From assembly GCA_049509515.1 (NCBI GenBank), contig JBEKZV010000002.1:62001-126000 (forward strand): a DNA stretch of 64,000 nt, read 5' to 3'. This document shows, one piece after another, positions 41,506 through 49,962 of this stretch. The notes under the pieces are model-generated. The model was given only the letters and a program-made list of their open reading frames with translations, did no database searches and had not been told where the DNA came from. The position numbers and the translations under genes were made by a program. Source of the stretch: JBEKCP01 sp049509515. GTDB taxonomy: Bacteria; Planctomycetota; Planctomycetia; Pirellulales; Thermoguttaceae. Positions within the stretch are counted from its first letter, which is position 1. Every line of letters begins with the position of its first letter.

Positions 41506-43101
41506 TCATTTCCACTGGTAGCCCCACCCGCGGGCGGGGATCGTGTGGGCAGTGCCGTCCAGCTCGACGGCCGCCGGCTCGTCGTTGAAGTTCTCGATCA
41601 CCCAACTCCCGTCGCTCCATAGGTAGAGGGCCACGCGGTTGGGGGCATGGAACGTGTGGCCCACAGGGCCGAGGACCGCTCGGCGCAGGGCATCCGCCTC
41701 CGCGGCCGGCAGCTCCAGGAGCGACTTGGGACTGCCGCGGACCGGCAGGACCCGCACGTTGGCGACCGCCGGGTCGAGCTTCCCGGCAAGACGCTTCGCC
41801 AGGCCGTCGGTGAGCACGACGGGCTTGCCCGTTGCGATGAATTTCGCCAGCTTCCCTGCGAGGTCCGGGTCTTTCAGGGCGTGGACCGAGAAGAAGGCCG
41901 CCGGGGCCGCTTCGGGAAACTCGTGGCACGGGACCAGCGGGAGGCCGAGCATGCCCAGGAAATCGAACACCCGCGGCTCGTTCTCCGGGTGGCTGTTGGG
42001 CGGTTTGTAGGCGGCGATGCCCGCGATCCGCCGGCGGTGGACCTCTTGGGCGACCGCCAGCAGCTCGGGGACGTTCCGCCGCAAGGTCTCGATGTTCTTC
42101 GGACCCGTATCCCGTTGGAGCGCCCCGTAGCAGAACAAGAACGACTCGGCGGCGCCGCCCAACACGGTTTGCCGGGCCTGCTCCAGGTAGGTCCGCTCCG
42201 TGGTGCCGAAGGGATCGTACCAGCCGCCGCCGCACTTGGGCCCGCCGATCCCGCCGAGCCAGCGCATGATGAAGTAGGCTTCGTACTGCGGCGTGCCGCC
42301 CCAACGGCGATCGCGGTAGTCGCGGGTCTCGGTGCCGACCCAGGTCCGGTCGAAGTCGGCCGTCTCGCGGAGCACGTCGTAGCCCCGCTCGTGAAACTGG
42401 TCGTACCACTGCGGATACTTGATGATCAGGCGGACCTTGGGATTGACCCGCTTGGCCGCCCCCAGGAGCCGGTCCTGCGACAGGCGAACCATCAGCTCCG
42501 AGCGGTAGTCTTCCCAAGCGTCGCCGGCGACGCTGTAGGTCTGCCGGCCGACCGTCACCTTCCGGGCCCGGCGGGCGGCGTCGCACTCGCGGCAGGTGCA
42601 GTCGGTGAACCAGAAGTCGTCGATCATGATCTCGTCGAACAGGCCGGCCGCGTACTCGAAGATCGCCTGCAGCCGCTCCTGCGCGGCCTGGTCGGTGTAG
42701 CAGGAGATGCCTTGCCAGCCCGTGGACCGCTTGCCCACGTTGGTGGTGGTGACGCAGCCGGAGACCTCGAAGCCCGCCGCTTGGAACCGCTCGCGGGCGT
42801 GCCGGAGGGTTTCGGCCTTCGCCTGGTAGCCGTCGCGGAAGGCCTCGATGTAGACCTTCGTCACGGCCGTCCGGCGGCACCAGTCGATGGCCGCGGCGAT
42901 GCCCTCCTCACCGGCAAGCCGGTCGCGGACATCCTGGGCGGTCATGAGGGTCGAGAAGCGATGGACCTGCGCCTGGCGCTTGGCCAGATGCCAGAGGCCG
43001 GCGGGCTGCGGGTTGTCGGATGGCTGTGCCGCCGGGCTCTCCGGGGGGCCGGCCAGCCACACGGTACACAGCAGAGCGAGCACGAATTGCCGGGCGTACA
43101 T
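41506..43101 (-). CDS. Secreted TIM-barrel protein, glycoside hydrolase-like
   Basis: A 531-aa exported protein with an N-terminal signal (F-V-L-A-L-L-C-T-V-W-L-A... P-A-A). The body looks like a (beta/alpha)8 hydrolase: V-T-K-V-Y-I-E-A-F-R-D-G-Y, E-I-M-I-D-D-F-W-F-T-D-C-T-C with an acidic pair at a strand end, L-I-I-K-Y-P-Q-W-Y and V-G-T-E-T-R-D. D-D in I-M-I-D-D-F-W and the Glu in G-T-E-T are catalytic candidates. A small C-terminal beta domain (about 455-531) ends R-G-W-G-Y-Q-W. Resembles uncharacterised planctomycete glycosidase-like proteins; substrate unknown. Confidence 0.75.
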   Translation of the reverse strand: MYARQFVLALLCTVWLAGPPESPAAQPSDNPQPAGLWHLAKRQAQVHRFSTLMTAQDVRDRLAGEEGIAAAIDWCRRTAVTKVYIEAFRDGYQAKAETLRHARERFQAAGFEVSGCVTTTNVGKRSTGWQGISCYTDQAAQERLQAIFEYAAGLFDEIMIDDFWFTDCTCRECDAARRARKVTVGRQTYSVAGDAWEDYRSELMVRLSQDRLLGAAKRVNPKVRLIIKYPQWYDQFHERGYDVLRETADFDRTWVGTETRDYRDRRWGGTPQYEAYFIMRWLGGIGGPKCGGGWYDPFGTTERTYLEQARQTVLGGAAESFLFCYGALQRDTGPKNIETLRRNVPELLAVAQEVHRRRIAGIAAYKPPNSHPENEPRVFDFLGMLGLPLVPCHEFPEAAPAAFFSVHALKDPDLAGKLAKFIATGKPVVLTDGLAKRLAGKLDPAVANVRVLPVRGSPKSLLELPAAEADALRRAVLGPVGHTFHAPNRVALYLWSDGSWVIENFNDEPAAVELDGTAHTIPARGWGYQWK

Positions 43102-43154
43102 CTTTATTCACCTCCCATAGTATCAGCCGCGACCTGCACTGTCCCCGAGCAGGA

Positions 43155-43292
43155 TTCTGGTCTTGGATCTTGGGCCTTGGCGCCAAGACCCAAGGCCAAA
43201 GACCTAAGACCGGTTCTGCCGAGCCTCCCCATTCTACCACCCGCCACAGGGGAGGGAACGGATCCGGAAAACCGGATCCGGAAAACCGTCTT
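43155..43292. repeat. Intergenic repeat tract before the TPR/Hsp70 operon
   Basis: GGTCTTGGATCTTGGGCCTT and its fold-back complement (43141-43205), the same kind as inside hydE; then two tandem copies of the 14-mer GGATCCGGAAAACC (43259-43287). Confidence 0.8.
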
Positions 43293-43379
43293 TTCAATAA
43301 TTGGCCTTTGTGGCACAATGATACGGTCGATAGGCGTCAGGCCCGCAGGAATTGGATCTGCCCAGCACGGAAGTCCTCG

Positions 43380-45965
43380 ATGGCCACGAAGCAAAAACAT
43401 CGCCCGAAGCCTGGCGCGATGGGACCGGCCGGGCAGGCCCGGCGGTTGCTGGATAAGGGCGATTTCAAGCAGGCCCTGAAGGAGGCCAAGGTCTCCTACC
43501 GGCAGCAGCCCGGCCCGGAAACCCGGCAGATTTTGGAACGGGCCTATCTGGCCCGGGGCCGCCAGTTGCACCGTGCCGGTTTGCGGATGGAGTCGCGGGC
43601 AGTCGCCGAGGGCCTTCTCGAGCTGGGGGTGACGGACGCCTCGGTCGAGCAGGCACTCCCGGAACTGCTGATTGCCGTGGGACTTTTCGATCGTGTGGCC
43701 ACCGCCGGCGGGGGTGGGCCGTCATTGGCAGAGGACGAAGCGTTGTCCGCCGTGGCGGCCGATTGCGCCGTCCTGCGGCCCGAGGGGGCGCCGGCTTCGC
43801 TGCCGGCCATTCGCCAAGGTGCGGCGCTAGTGCGCCGGGCGTTGGCGGCGTTGGAGGCGGGCGATGACGCCCAGGCGACGGCCGCTCTCAAGGACATTCC
43901 CCGCGGATCGCCGTTTGCCGACTGGAAGTACCTGGTTCGGGGCCTGGCGGCCTACTATCGCGAGGATGCGGCGGGGATGGCAGCGAACTGGGAGCGGCTT
44001 GTCCCCGGGCGTTTTGCCGCACGGATCGCCACCCCCTTGCAGGCCCTGGCCGGTTCCGCCCGGGTTGTGGCGGACGGCCGCGGCACGGCCGGCGCGTTGG
44101 CCCGGTTGGGAAATCAGGTTGCGGGCGGCCCGATCCTGGACAGTTTGCAGAGGTTGCAGGACCTGGTGATGGAGGGACGCTGGCGGGAAGCGGTGAACGT
44201 GCTGCGTGTCAGGGGGCCCGCCTTCCGCCAGATGGACCCCGCCCTGCCGCAGCAACTGGCGACGGTTCTTTACGCCGCTATGGTCCGCAAGGGTGCCCCC
44301 TCCGCCCTTCGCGATCTGGCCGCGGTGATCGAGCCGCTCCCCATTGATCCCCATTGGAACCGCGGCTTGGCACTGGTGTGGGAGCACTGCGAGGACAGCG
44401 AGGACAGCGAAGACAGCGAGGAGAGCGAGGACGAAAACGTCGGCGAAGCGGAACGTTATTGGCGGGCGTACCTGGGCGACCTGGCCCACCTGGAATGCCT
44501 CTTGCCGGCGGAGCGGACGCTGGCCCAGGCACTGGTCTGGCTGCGGCTGGGCAGGATGCTGGCCGGGGAGGCGCGTCCCATCTGTCCCGAGTGCGGCGTT
44601 TGCCACGAGCCGGACGAGGCTGTCCAGGAGCGGGCGGCCGCGTGTTTCCGGAAAAGCCTGGAGCTGGCGCCCGATCTGTTGCCGGCGTACCAGGCTTTGG
44701 CCAACGCACACAAGGCGTGGGAGGAGCCGGACGAGGCCGCCGCGACCTGCCGGCGGTTGCTGGAGCGCTTCCCGGAGAACCTCGACGCCCTGCTGTTTCT
44801 GGCCAATCACTATGCCAAGCGTGACGAGCCCCTGGCGGCCGGCGACTTCGTATTCCGCGCCCAGCGGCTCAAGCCGTTGGATCCGCGGATCAAGACGCTC
44901 GTGGGCGACATGCACTTGGCGTCTGCGCGGCACCACGCCCTGGCGGGCCGGTGGGACGAGGGGCGGGCAGAGCTCGCGGCCGCCGAGAACATGGCCGGCC
45001 CTCCCGCTCTGGCTCATTACTTGGCCGTCCACCGGGCGGTGCTGGAGCTCAAGGCCGGCCAGCCCGACTTGGCCCACCGGCTGTTGGAGGAGGCGCGGAC
45101 CGGGCTGGGCGAACCGGCCCCCGTGTGGCTGCTGGCGACCATCGAGGGCACGCGCTACAACCTGCCGGAAACCGTCCTGGTGGGGTTCGAGGACCGCTGG
45201 GCGGCCGCGCGGAAGAAGGGCCGCACCAGCCTTGCCGCCGGCCAGATGTGCCGCATCCTCAATCGCTACCTGGAAGCAGGCGTGGTTTACCTCGGCCGGA
45301 AGGCGCACCTGGAACTGCTCCGGGACTTCCTTGGGCGGTGTTCGCGGATCCGCTGGCAGGCCGGCGATCTGCGGAGCACCATGGAATTCCTGATGCTCCT
45401 GCTGCTGGACGACAAAGGTCCGGCGGAAAAATCCTCGCGGCATGCCGACCCGGGCGGCACGGCGAAGTTGCTGGAGAAGCTCGCGGCCAAGGGCCGCCGC
45501 AAGTTCCCCGACGTGGCCTTCTTTCAACTCCTCGCCGGAGAGATGGAAATGCGCAAGGGGCCGCGGAGGTGCAAGCGGCGGTTCGCGCGGGACTGCTTCC
45601 AGCGGGCCCTGGAGCTGGCCGAGAAGGCCAATGACCCGGACAGCGCCCAGGCGGCCAAGACGGCCAAGAATAAGCTCCTCTCCCTGGACGAGCTCGATCG
45701 CCGGCATTCCCGGGGCGGGCCCCGGTTGCCGTTCCCGCCGGCCGGGGACGAGCCGCCCGACCGCCCCGAGGCGGATGAGGACGACGAGGGCGACGAGGGC
45801 TTTGGCCCCGACATGCCGCCGGGATCCGTGTTTGAGATGTTCGCGCGGATCTGCCGCGAGGCCGGGGTGGACCCGGAAGACATTCTCGACGAGTTGGGCC
45901 GCGGCGTGCCGTTCCGCTTCCGAGCGGACGGCGGCCCCAAGCCGGCAGGAAAGAAACGCAAATAG
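43380..45965 (+). CDS. Large TPR protein heading the Hsp70 operon
   Basis: An 861-aa helical repeat protein starting at ATG 43380. TPR-like pairs are recognisable throughout (G-D-F-K-Q-A-L-K-E-A-K near 27; A-A-A-C-F-R-K-S-L-E-L-A-P-D-L-L-P-A-Y-Q-A-L-A-N-A-H near 420; D-C-F-Q-R-A-L-E-L-A-E-K near 740). A cysteine group P-I-C-P-E-C-G-V-C-H near 400 may bind zinc. Residues about 337-352 are an acidic run from a 9-nt tandem repeat (GAGGACAGC, 44390-44436). The C-terminus is acidic and then basic. Eight bp before the J-like gene, so likely a scaffold or client selector for the chaperone below. Confidence 0.82.
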   Translation: MATKQKHRPKPGAMGPAGQARRLLDKGDFKQALKEAKVSYRQQPGPETRQILERAYLARGRQLHRAGLRMESRAVAEGLLELGVTDASVEQALPELLIAVGLFDRVATAGGGGPSLAEDEALSAVAADCAVLRPEGAPASLPAIRQGAALVRRALAALEAGDDAQATAALKDIPRGSPFADWKYLVRGLAAYYREDAAGMAANWERLVPGRFAARIATPLQALAGSARVVADGRGTAGALARLGNQVAGGPILDSLQRLQDLVMEGRWREAVNVLRVRGPAFRQMDPALPQQLATVLYAAMVRKGAPSALRDLAAVIEPLPIDPHWNRGLALVWEHCEDSEDSEDSEESEDENVGEAERYWRAYLGDLAHLECLLPAERTLAQALVWLRLGRMLAGEARPICPECGVCHEPDEAVQERAAACFRKSLELAPDLLPAYQALANAHKAWEEPDEAAATCRRLLERFPENLDALLFLANHYAKRDEPLAAGDFVFRAQRLKPLDPRIKTLVGDMHLASARHHALAGRWDEGRAELAAAENMAGPPALAHYLAVHRAVLELKAGQPDLAHRLLEEARTGLGEPAPVWLLATIEGTRYNLPETVLVGFEDRWAAARKKGRTSLAAGQMCRILNRYLEAGVVYLGRKAHLELLRDFLGRCSRIRWQAGDLRSTMEFLMLLLLDDKGPAEKSSRHADPGGTAKLLEKLAAKGRRKFPDVAFFQLLAGEMEMRKGPRRCKRRFARDCFQRALELAEKANDPDSAQAAKTAKNKLLSLDELDRRHSRGGPRLPFPPAGDEPPDRPEADEDDEGDEGFGPDMPPGSVFEMFARICREAGVDPEDILDELGRGVPFRFRADGGPKPAGKKRK
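44390..44436. repeat. In-frame 9-nt tandem repeat (GAGGACAGC)
   Basis: About five units translating as E-D-S with one E-E-S variant, inside the large TPR gene. Confidence 0.9.
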
Positions 45966-45973
45966 GCGCCAGC

Positions 45974-46267
45974 ATGTCCGATCCGCACGCCGTTCTTGGA
46001 CTTTCGCCCGGTTGCGGCGAAGCCGACGTCCGCCGCCGCTACCTGGAGCTCGTGCGCCAGTACCCGCCCGAGCGGGCCCCGGAGCGTTTCGCCCAGGTCC
46101 ACGAAGCCTACGAGAAGCTGCGGGACCCGGTGGTGCGGCTGGAGTCGCTGCTGTTCGACCTGGGCTCGGTCGGCACGATGGCCGGGATCGTCGCCGACGC
46201 GCGGCGGCGGCAGCGGACGGCGCGGATTCCCACGCAAACCCTGCTTTCTCTGGCGGAGGGACGATGA
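45974..46267 (+). CDS. Degenerate J-domain protein
   Basis: A 97-aa protein whose first 60 residues follow the J-domain plan: H-A-V-L-G-L-S-P-G-C-G-E-A-D-V-R-R-R-Y-L-E-L-V-R-Q-Y, then E-R-F-A-Q-V-H-E-A-Y-E-K-L-R-D-P. In place of the HPD loop there is Y-P-P (Q-Y-P-P-E-R-A-P-E), so the residues needed to trigger Hsp70 ATP hydrolysis are missing. It sits just before the GrpE-like and DnaK-like genes and its stop overlaps the next ATG. Probably a binding module for the specialised Hsp70 downstream rather than a normal stimulator. Confidence 0.85.
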   Translation: MSDPHAVLGLSPGCGEADVRRRYLELVRQYPPERAPERFAQVHEAYEKLRDPVVRLESLLFDLGSVGTMAGIVADARRRQRTARIPTQTLLSLAEGR

Positions 46268-47112
46268 ACGGCTGGCTGGACAACGAAACCATGCTCGACC
46301 GCTTCCGGCAATGGCTCGGGGAGGCCCGCGAGGAAGCCGGTTCGCTCGCGGAAGAGGCGGAGCCGGCGGGCGAGCCCTCCGCGGCCCGGGTGCCGGACAC
46401 GGCCGGGGCACCGAGCGCGACCATGCTGCGCACGGTGCCCGGGGCCGTCGGATTGCTGCAACTGGTCGAAGAGTTCACTGCCCTGCGCCACGAGGTGAAA
46501 CTGCAGACCAAGAGCTCCCGCGCGGCGGCGGAAGGCACTCAACAGGCGCTCGCGGCCGTCGGGCAGGCCGTCGAGCTGTTGCGCGCGGCGCAGGCGAAGG
46601 AGGCGGAAGCGGGCCGCTTGGCCGCCAAGCCGCTGGTGGAATCGCTCGCGGAGCTCGACGAGGCGCTCCGCCGCGGCCGCGCGGTCATCGACACCGCCCG
46701 CCGCCGCATCCTCGAGGACCTCGCCGGCCACGTCCGCGAGGAGCTCGACGACCTCGTCCGCCGCCTGCCGCCCTGGCGGCGCTGGCTGTGCCGCGCGTGG
46801 TGCCGCGGGGCGCGGGAAATCCTCGTCCAGCGCGCCGCCCTCGCCCACCGCGACATCTTCGACTCCCTCGTGGAAGGCTACGGCCTGATGCTCGACCGCC
46901 TCCAGCGGGCCATGAAAAAAGCCGAACTGTACCGCATCGATTGCGTCGGCAAGACGGCCGACCCCAACCTGATGACCGTCGTCGAGGTCGTCGACGATCC
47001 GCTCCACCCGCCCGGCCTCGTGGTCGACGAGCTGCGGCCCGGCTATTACTGGAAAGACAAAGTGCTCCGCTTCGCCGAGGTGCGTGCCGTCCAAGGCCGC
47101 ACCGGCCCTTGA
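46264..47112 (+). CDS. GrpE-like nucleotide exchange factor
   Basis: A 282-aa protein: a long helical region (about 60-150, L-V-E-E-F-T-A-L-R-H-E-V-K-L-Q-T-K-S-S-R-A-A) and a C-terminal GrpE-like wing, I-D-C-V-G-K-T-A-D-P-N-L-M-T-V-V-E-V-V, then G-L-V-V-D-E-L-R-P-G-Y-Y-W-K-D-K-V-L-R-F-A-E-V. It would speed ADP release from the DnaK-like protein next door. Residues about 49-60 (S-A-T-M-L-R-T-V-P-G) come from a CATGC palindrome repeat (46417-46440). The start overlaps the J-like stop (ATGA). Confidence 0.88.
   Translation: MNGWLDNETMLDRFRQWLGEAREEAGSLAEEAEPAGEPSAARVPDTAGAPSATMLRTVPGAVGLLQLVEEFTALRHEVKLQTKSSRAAAEGTQQALAAVGQAVELLRAAQAKEAEAGRLAAKPLVESLAELDEALRRGRAVIDTARRRILEDLAGHVREELDDLVRRLPPWRRWLCRAWCRGAREILVQRAALAHRDIFDSLVEGYGLMLDRLQRAMKKAELYRIDCVGKTADPNLMTVVEVVDDPLHPPGLVVDELRPGYYWKDKVLRFAEVRAVQGRTGP
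46417..46440. repeat. CATGC palindrome inside the grpE-like gene
   Basis: GACCATGCTGCGCACGGTGC, the same family as in hydG and cysS, here in inverse orientation. Confidence 0.7.
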
Positions 47113-47126
47113 ACACCGCCACTGAC

Positions 47127-47225
47127 CAGCGACAACTGACAACTGACAACTGACAACTGACAACGGCGGGCAAGCCCGCCCGCTAAACTGCCCCCTGTCA
47201 CCTAACACCTGACACCTGACACCTA
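47127..47225. repeat. TGACAAC and TGACACC heptanucleotide arrays
   Basis: Two arrays (47127-47163 and 47198-47225) fill the 115-bp gap between the grpE-like and dnaK-like genes; the second ends just before the ATG at 47228. Confidence 0.92.
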
Positions 47226-47227
47226 CC

Positions 47228-49018
47228 ATGGAAACCATTCTCGGCATCGACCTGGGCACCACCAACAGCGAGGTGGCCATCCTCCGCAACGGCAAGGTGG
47301 AAGTCTTGTATGAGGACGGCGAGGCGATCCTGCCCTCGGTCGTCGGCCTGGACGCGGACGGCCGCTTGCTGGTGGGCGCCGCCGCCCGCAACCAATGGGT
47401 CCTGGCCCCCGAGCGGACCGTGCGGTCCATCAAGCGTCGCATGGGCACGGCGGAGACGGTGCGGTTGGGCGACCAGGCGTACACGCCCCAGGAGATCTCG
47501 GCGCTGATCCTGCGGAAGCTCAAGGAGCGGGCCGAGGGGCAGCTTGGCCATCCCGTCGCGAAGGCCGTCATTACGGTGCCCGCCTTCTTCAACGAGACGC
47601 AGCGCGAGGCGACCCGCGAGGCGGGCGAGCTGGCGGGCCTGGAAGTGGTCCGCATCATCAACGAGCCCACCGCCGCTTCGTTGACCTACGACCCGCATCC
47701 CGAGCGGATGGAGCGGCTGTTGGTCTACGACCTGGGGGGCGGCACGTTCGACGTGTCGATCGTGCAGATCGAGCAAGGCGTGGTCGAAGTGCTCAGCAGC
47801 CACGGCGACACGCACCTGGGGGGCGACGACTTCGACCAACTGCTCTCGGACCTGGTGTGCGACGATTTCCGCGCCGCCCAGGGGGTCGATCTCCGCGCGT
47901 CGCCGGCCGCCAGGGCCCGCGTGCTCCGCGCCGTCGAAGAGGCCAAGAAGCAGCTCTCCCGCGAGGCCGTCGTCCGCATCGAGGAGGAATTCATCGCCGA
48001 GAAGCAGGGGGCCCCGCTGCACCTCCGCCGGGAAATCCGCCGCGGCGAGTACGAGGCCCTGATCGAGCCCCTGCTGGCCAAGACGCTCCGCTGCGTTGAC
48101 GAGGCGCTCGGCGACGCCAAGCTCAACGCCAATCAGATCGACAAGGTGGTCCTGGTCGGCGGCGCCAGCCGCACCCCCCTGGTCCACCAGTTGCTCGAAG
48201 AGCAGCTCGGCCAGCCCATCCACGACGAAGTGGACCCCGATCTGTGCGTGGCGATGGGCGCCGCCGTCCAGGGCGGCCTGATCGCCGGAATCGACGTGGG
48301 GCCCGTGCTGGTGGACATCACCCCGCACACCCTGGGCATTCAGGTGCTGGGAGAAATCGACGGCCGCGTCAGCTCCGACTGCTTCGCGCGCCTGATCCAT
48401 CGCAACGCCTCCCTGCCCACCAGCCACAGCAAGATCTTCTCCACGGTGATCGACGGGCAGAAGTCCGCCGAGATCGCGGTCTTCCAAGGGGAAGACGCCG
48501 ACGTTCGCCACAACCAGCCGGTGGGCGAGTTCCTGCTGGAAGGGCTGGCCGACGCCGAGCGCGGCAACGAAATCCTCGTGCGCTTCGACCTCGACCTGGA
48601 CGGGATCCTGAAGGTCAGCGCCACGGAGCGGGCCACCGGCCTGCAAAAGCAATTGACCATCGACAATGCCGTCACCCGCTTCCGTGCCCGCAATCGCCGG
48701 GAGGCCCTGGCCCGCGTGGAGAGCACGTTCCTCGCGAGCCCGGGCGGCGGGCTTGCGGCCGCCGGGCCGGCGGCCGCCGCCGAGGCCACAGCACCGCCGA
48801 GCAACCTGCCCCCCGAAATGGCCCGGCTCATGGAGCGCTGCGAGCAACTGATCGCCAAGAGCGGGCGACTGGTCCCGCAGGCCAGCCCGGCAGACGCCCA
48901 GCAGATCGAGCGGACGGTCGCGGAGCTCCGCCGCGCAATGGCTGCGGGCTCGCAGGCCGACATCGAGCGTCCCGCCGCCGAGCTGGAAGACCTCGTATTC
49001 TACCTGCAGGACGCATGA
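47228..49018 (+). CDS. Hsp70 family protein (DnaK-like, divergent)
   Basis: A 596-aa Hsp70 with all nucleotide motifs: I-D-L-G-T-T-N-S (7-14), V-Y-D-L-G-G-G-T-F-D-V-S, V-V-L-V-G-G-A-S-R-T-P. The substrate domain (from about 370: V-D-I-T-P-H-T-L-G-I... F-S-T-V-I-D-G-Q... L-E-G-L) is present but the helical lid is short and replaced by a Gly/Ala-rich hinge plus a short helical end; there is no canonical C-terminal tail. Standard DnaK is longer. With its own J-like, GrpE-like and TPR partners it forms a dedicated chaperone set, distinct from the housekeeping DnaK presumably elsewhere. Confidence 0.95.
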   Translation: METILGIDLGTTNSEVAILRNGKVEVLYEDGEAILPSVVGLDADGRLLVGAAARNQWVLAPERTVRSIKRRMGTAETVRLGDQAYTPQEISALILRKLKERAEGQLGHPVAKAVITVPAFFNETQREATREAGELAGLEVVRIINEPTAASLTYDPHPERMERLLVYDLGGGTFDVSIVQIEQGVVEVLSSHGDTHLGGDDFDQLLSDLVCDDFRAAQGVDLRASPAARARVLRAVEEAKKQLSREAVVRIEEEFIAEKQGAPLHLRREIRRGEYEALIEPLLAKTLRCVDEALGDAKLNANQIDKVVLVGGASRTPLVHQLLEEQLGQPIHDEVDPDLCVAMGAAVQGGLIAGIDVGPVLVDITPHTLGIQVLGEIDGRVSSDCFARLIHRNASLPTSHSKIFSTVIDGQKSAEIAVFQGEDADVRHNQPVGEFLLEGLADAERGNEILVRFDLDLDGILKVSATERATGLQKQLTIDNAVTRFRARNRREALARVESTFLASPGGGLAAAGPAAAAEATAPPSNLPPEMARLMERCEQLIAKSGRLVPQASPADAQQIERTVAELRRAMAAGSQADIERPAAELEDLVFYLQDA

Positions 49019-49347
49019 TCTCGGAAGCCGTACCCGACGCGGCCGTTACCGGCCAGGTCCGCTGCCCGACGTGCGGCGCAGTGCAGGCGTGGTGCGACAC
49101 GTGCCACCGCTGCCGTTGCGACCTGACCCTCTTGCGGCAGGTGGCCGGCACGGCTTCGGCCAGCCGCCGGCAGTGCCTGCGGGAGTTGCAGGGCGGGCGC
49201 GTCCCCGAGGCCCTCCGCCATGCCCGCCGGTTGTACGCCCTCTCGCCGGACCGCCCGGCCGCGCGGTTGCTGGCGGTGTGCCACCTGTTGCTGGGGAGCT
49301 GGGCGGCCGCGGCCCGCATGGCCGAGATCGCCGAGTTTCGGCGGTAA
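49015..49347 (+). CDS. Small zinc-ribbon protein coupled to the Hsp70 gene
   Basis: A 110-aa protein whose ATG overlaps the Hsp70 stop (ATGA). It has C-P-T-C-G-A-V-Q-A-W-C-D-T-C-H-R-C-R-C-D-L near the N-terminus, enough cysteines for one or two zinc sites, then a TPR-like helical pair (L-R-E-L-Q-G-G-R-V-P-E-A-L-R-H-A-R-R-L-Y, A-R-L-L-A-V-C-H-L-L-L-G-S-W-A-A-A). Last member of the five-gene chaperone operon; perhaps a co-chaperone that binds the C-terminus of the Hsp70. Confidence 0.85.
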   Translation: MISEAVPDAAVTGQVRCPTCGAVQAWCDTCHRCRCDLTLLRQVAGTASASRRQCLRELQGGRVPEALRHARRLYALSPDRPAARLLAVCHLLLGSWAAAARMAEIAEFRR

Positions 49348-49658
49348 TCGCCGGGCGCCCTACGGCAGGGCCGCGCCGCAGAACTGGTCTTGTCGGCGGC
49401 AGCGGCAAAGCTGGAAAACGGGGAGGATTCGGCCCTTTCGATTCCACCGGGTGCGGGCGGGGGCCGCTTGGCCGGCGGCGGGGCCGGAGAAAACCACTCC
49501 TAGCTGGGATGCCCAATGTGCGGATTCTTGCGGATGGCACCGCTGTGTCGAGGCCGGCAGTTTGCTTTCCCGCCCGCGGCCGGGGGTGCCGATAAGGGGA
49601 ATACCTGGAGGGGTTTAACGTCACCGCAGGATGGGCAACCGCAGGAAGGACTGGCGGC
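49348..49658. other. Gene-free stretch after the Hsp70 operon
   Basis: About 310 bp with no recognised gene or repeat. GGAAGGA lies shortly before the ATG at 49659. Confidence 0.5.
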
Positions 49659-49955
49659 ATGAACAAAGAAACGTTTCGCGTGGTCACCCGGGGCGCCGAC
49701 GGACAGATTCGCATCCGCGAGTATGAAAACCAGGAGGCGATCCTGAAGCGGCACTCGCAGGTCGGCGTGGACGATTGCAGTACGGACTTGAGCCTGCGCG
49801 GGCTGCCGGTGTTTCGAGGCCTGATCGGGCCGATCCCCGACGGCAAGAACATCATCCGCTACGAATCCCCCGAGGTCTTCGAGACTCTGACCAAGGAATG
49901 GAGCGTCCTCAGGCCGTCGCGGCGGCGGTCGCGGGGACGGTCGCTCCAGTTCTGA
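49659..49955 (+). CDS. Hypothetical protein, 98 aa
   Basis: Unrecognised small protein with a good ribosome site. It reads F-R-V-V-T-R-G-A-D-G-Q-I-R-I-R-E-Y-E-N-Q-E-A-I-L-K-R-H (beta-beta-alpha) and then I-I-R-Y-E-S-P-E-V-F-E-T-L-T-K-E-W-S-V, ending with an Arg/Ser tail. No membrane segment. Converges with the zinc-ribbon membrane protein gene. Confidence 0.6.
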   Translation: MNKETFRVVTRGADGQIRIREYENQEAILKRHSQVGVDDCSTDLSLRGLPVFRGLIGPIPDGKNIIRYESPEVFETLTKEWSVLRPSRRRSRGRSLQF

Positions 49956-49962
49956 GCGGCCG

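Noticed and set aside
43380..49347. Housekeeping dnaK-grpE-dnaJ operon
   Set aside because: The J protein lacks HPD, the Hsp70 is short with a reduced lid, and TPR and zinc-ribbon partners are present; it is a specialised set.
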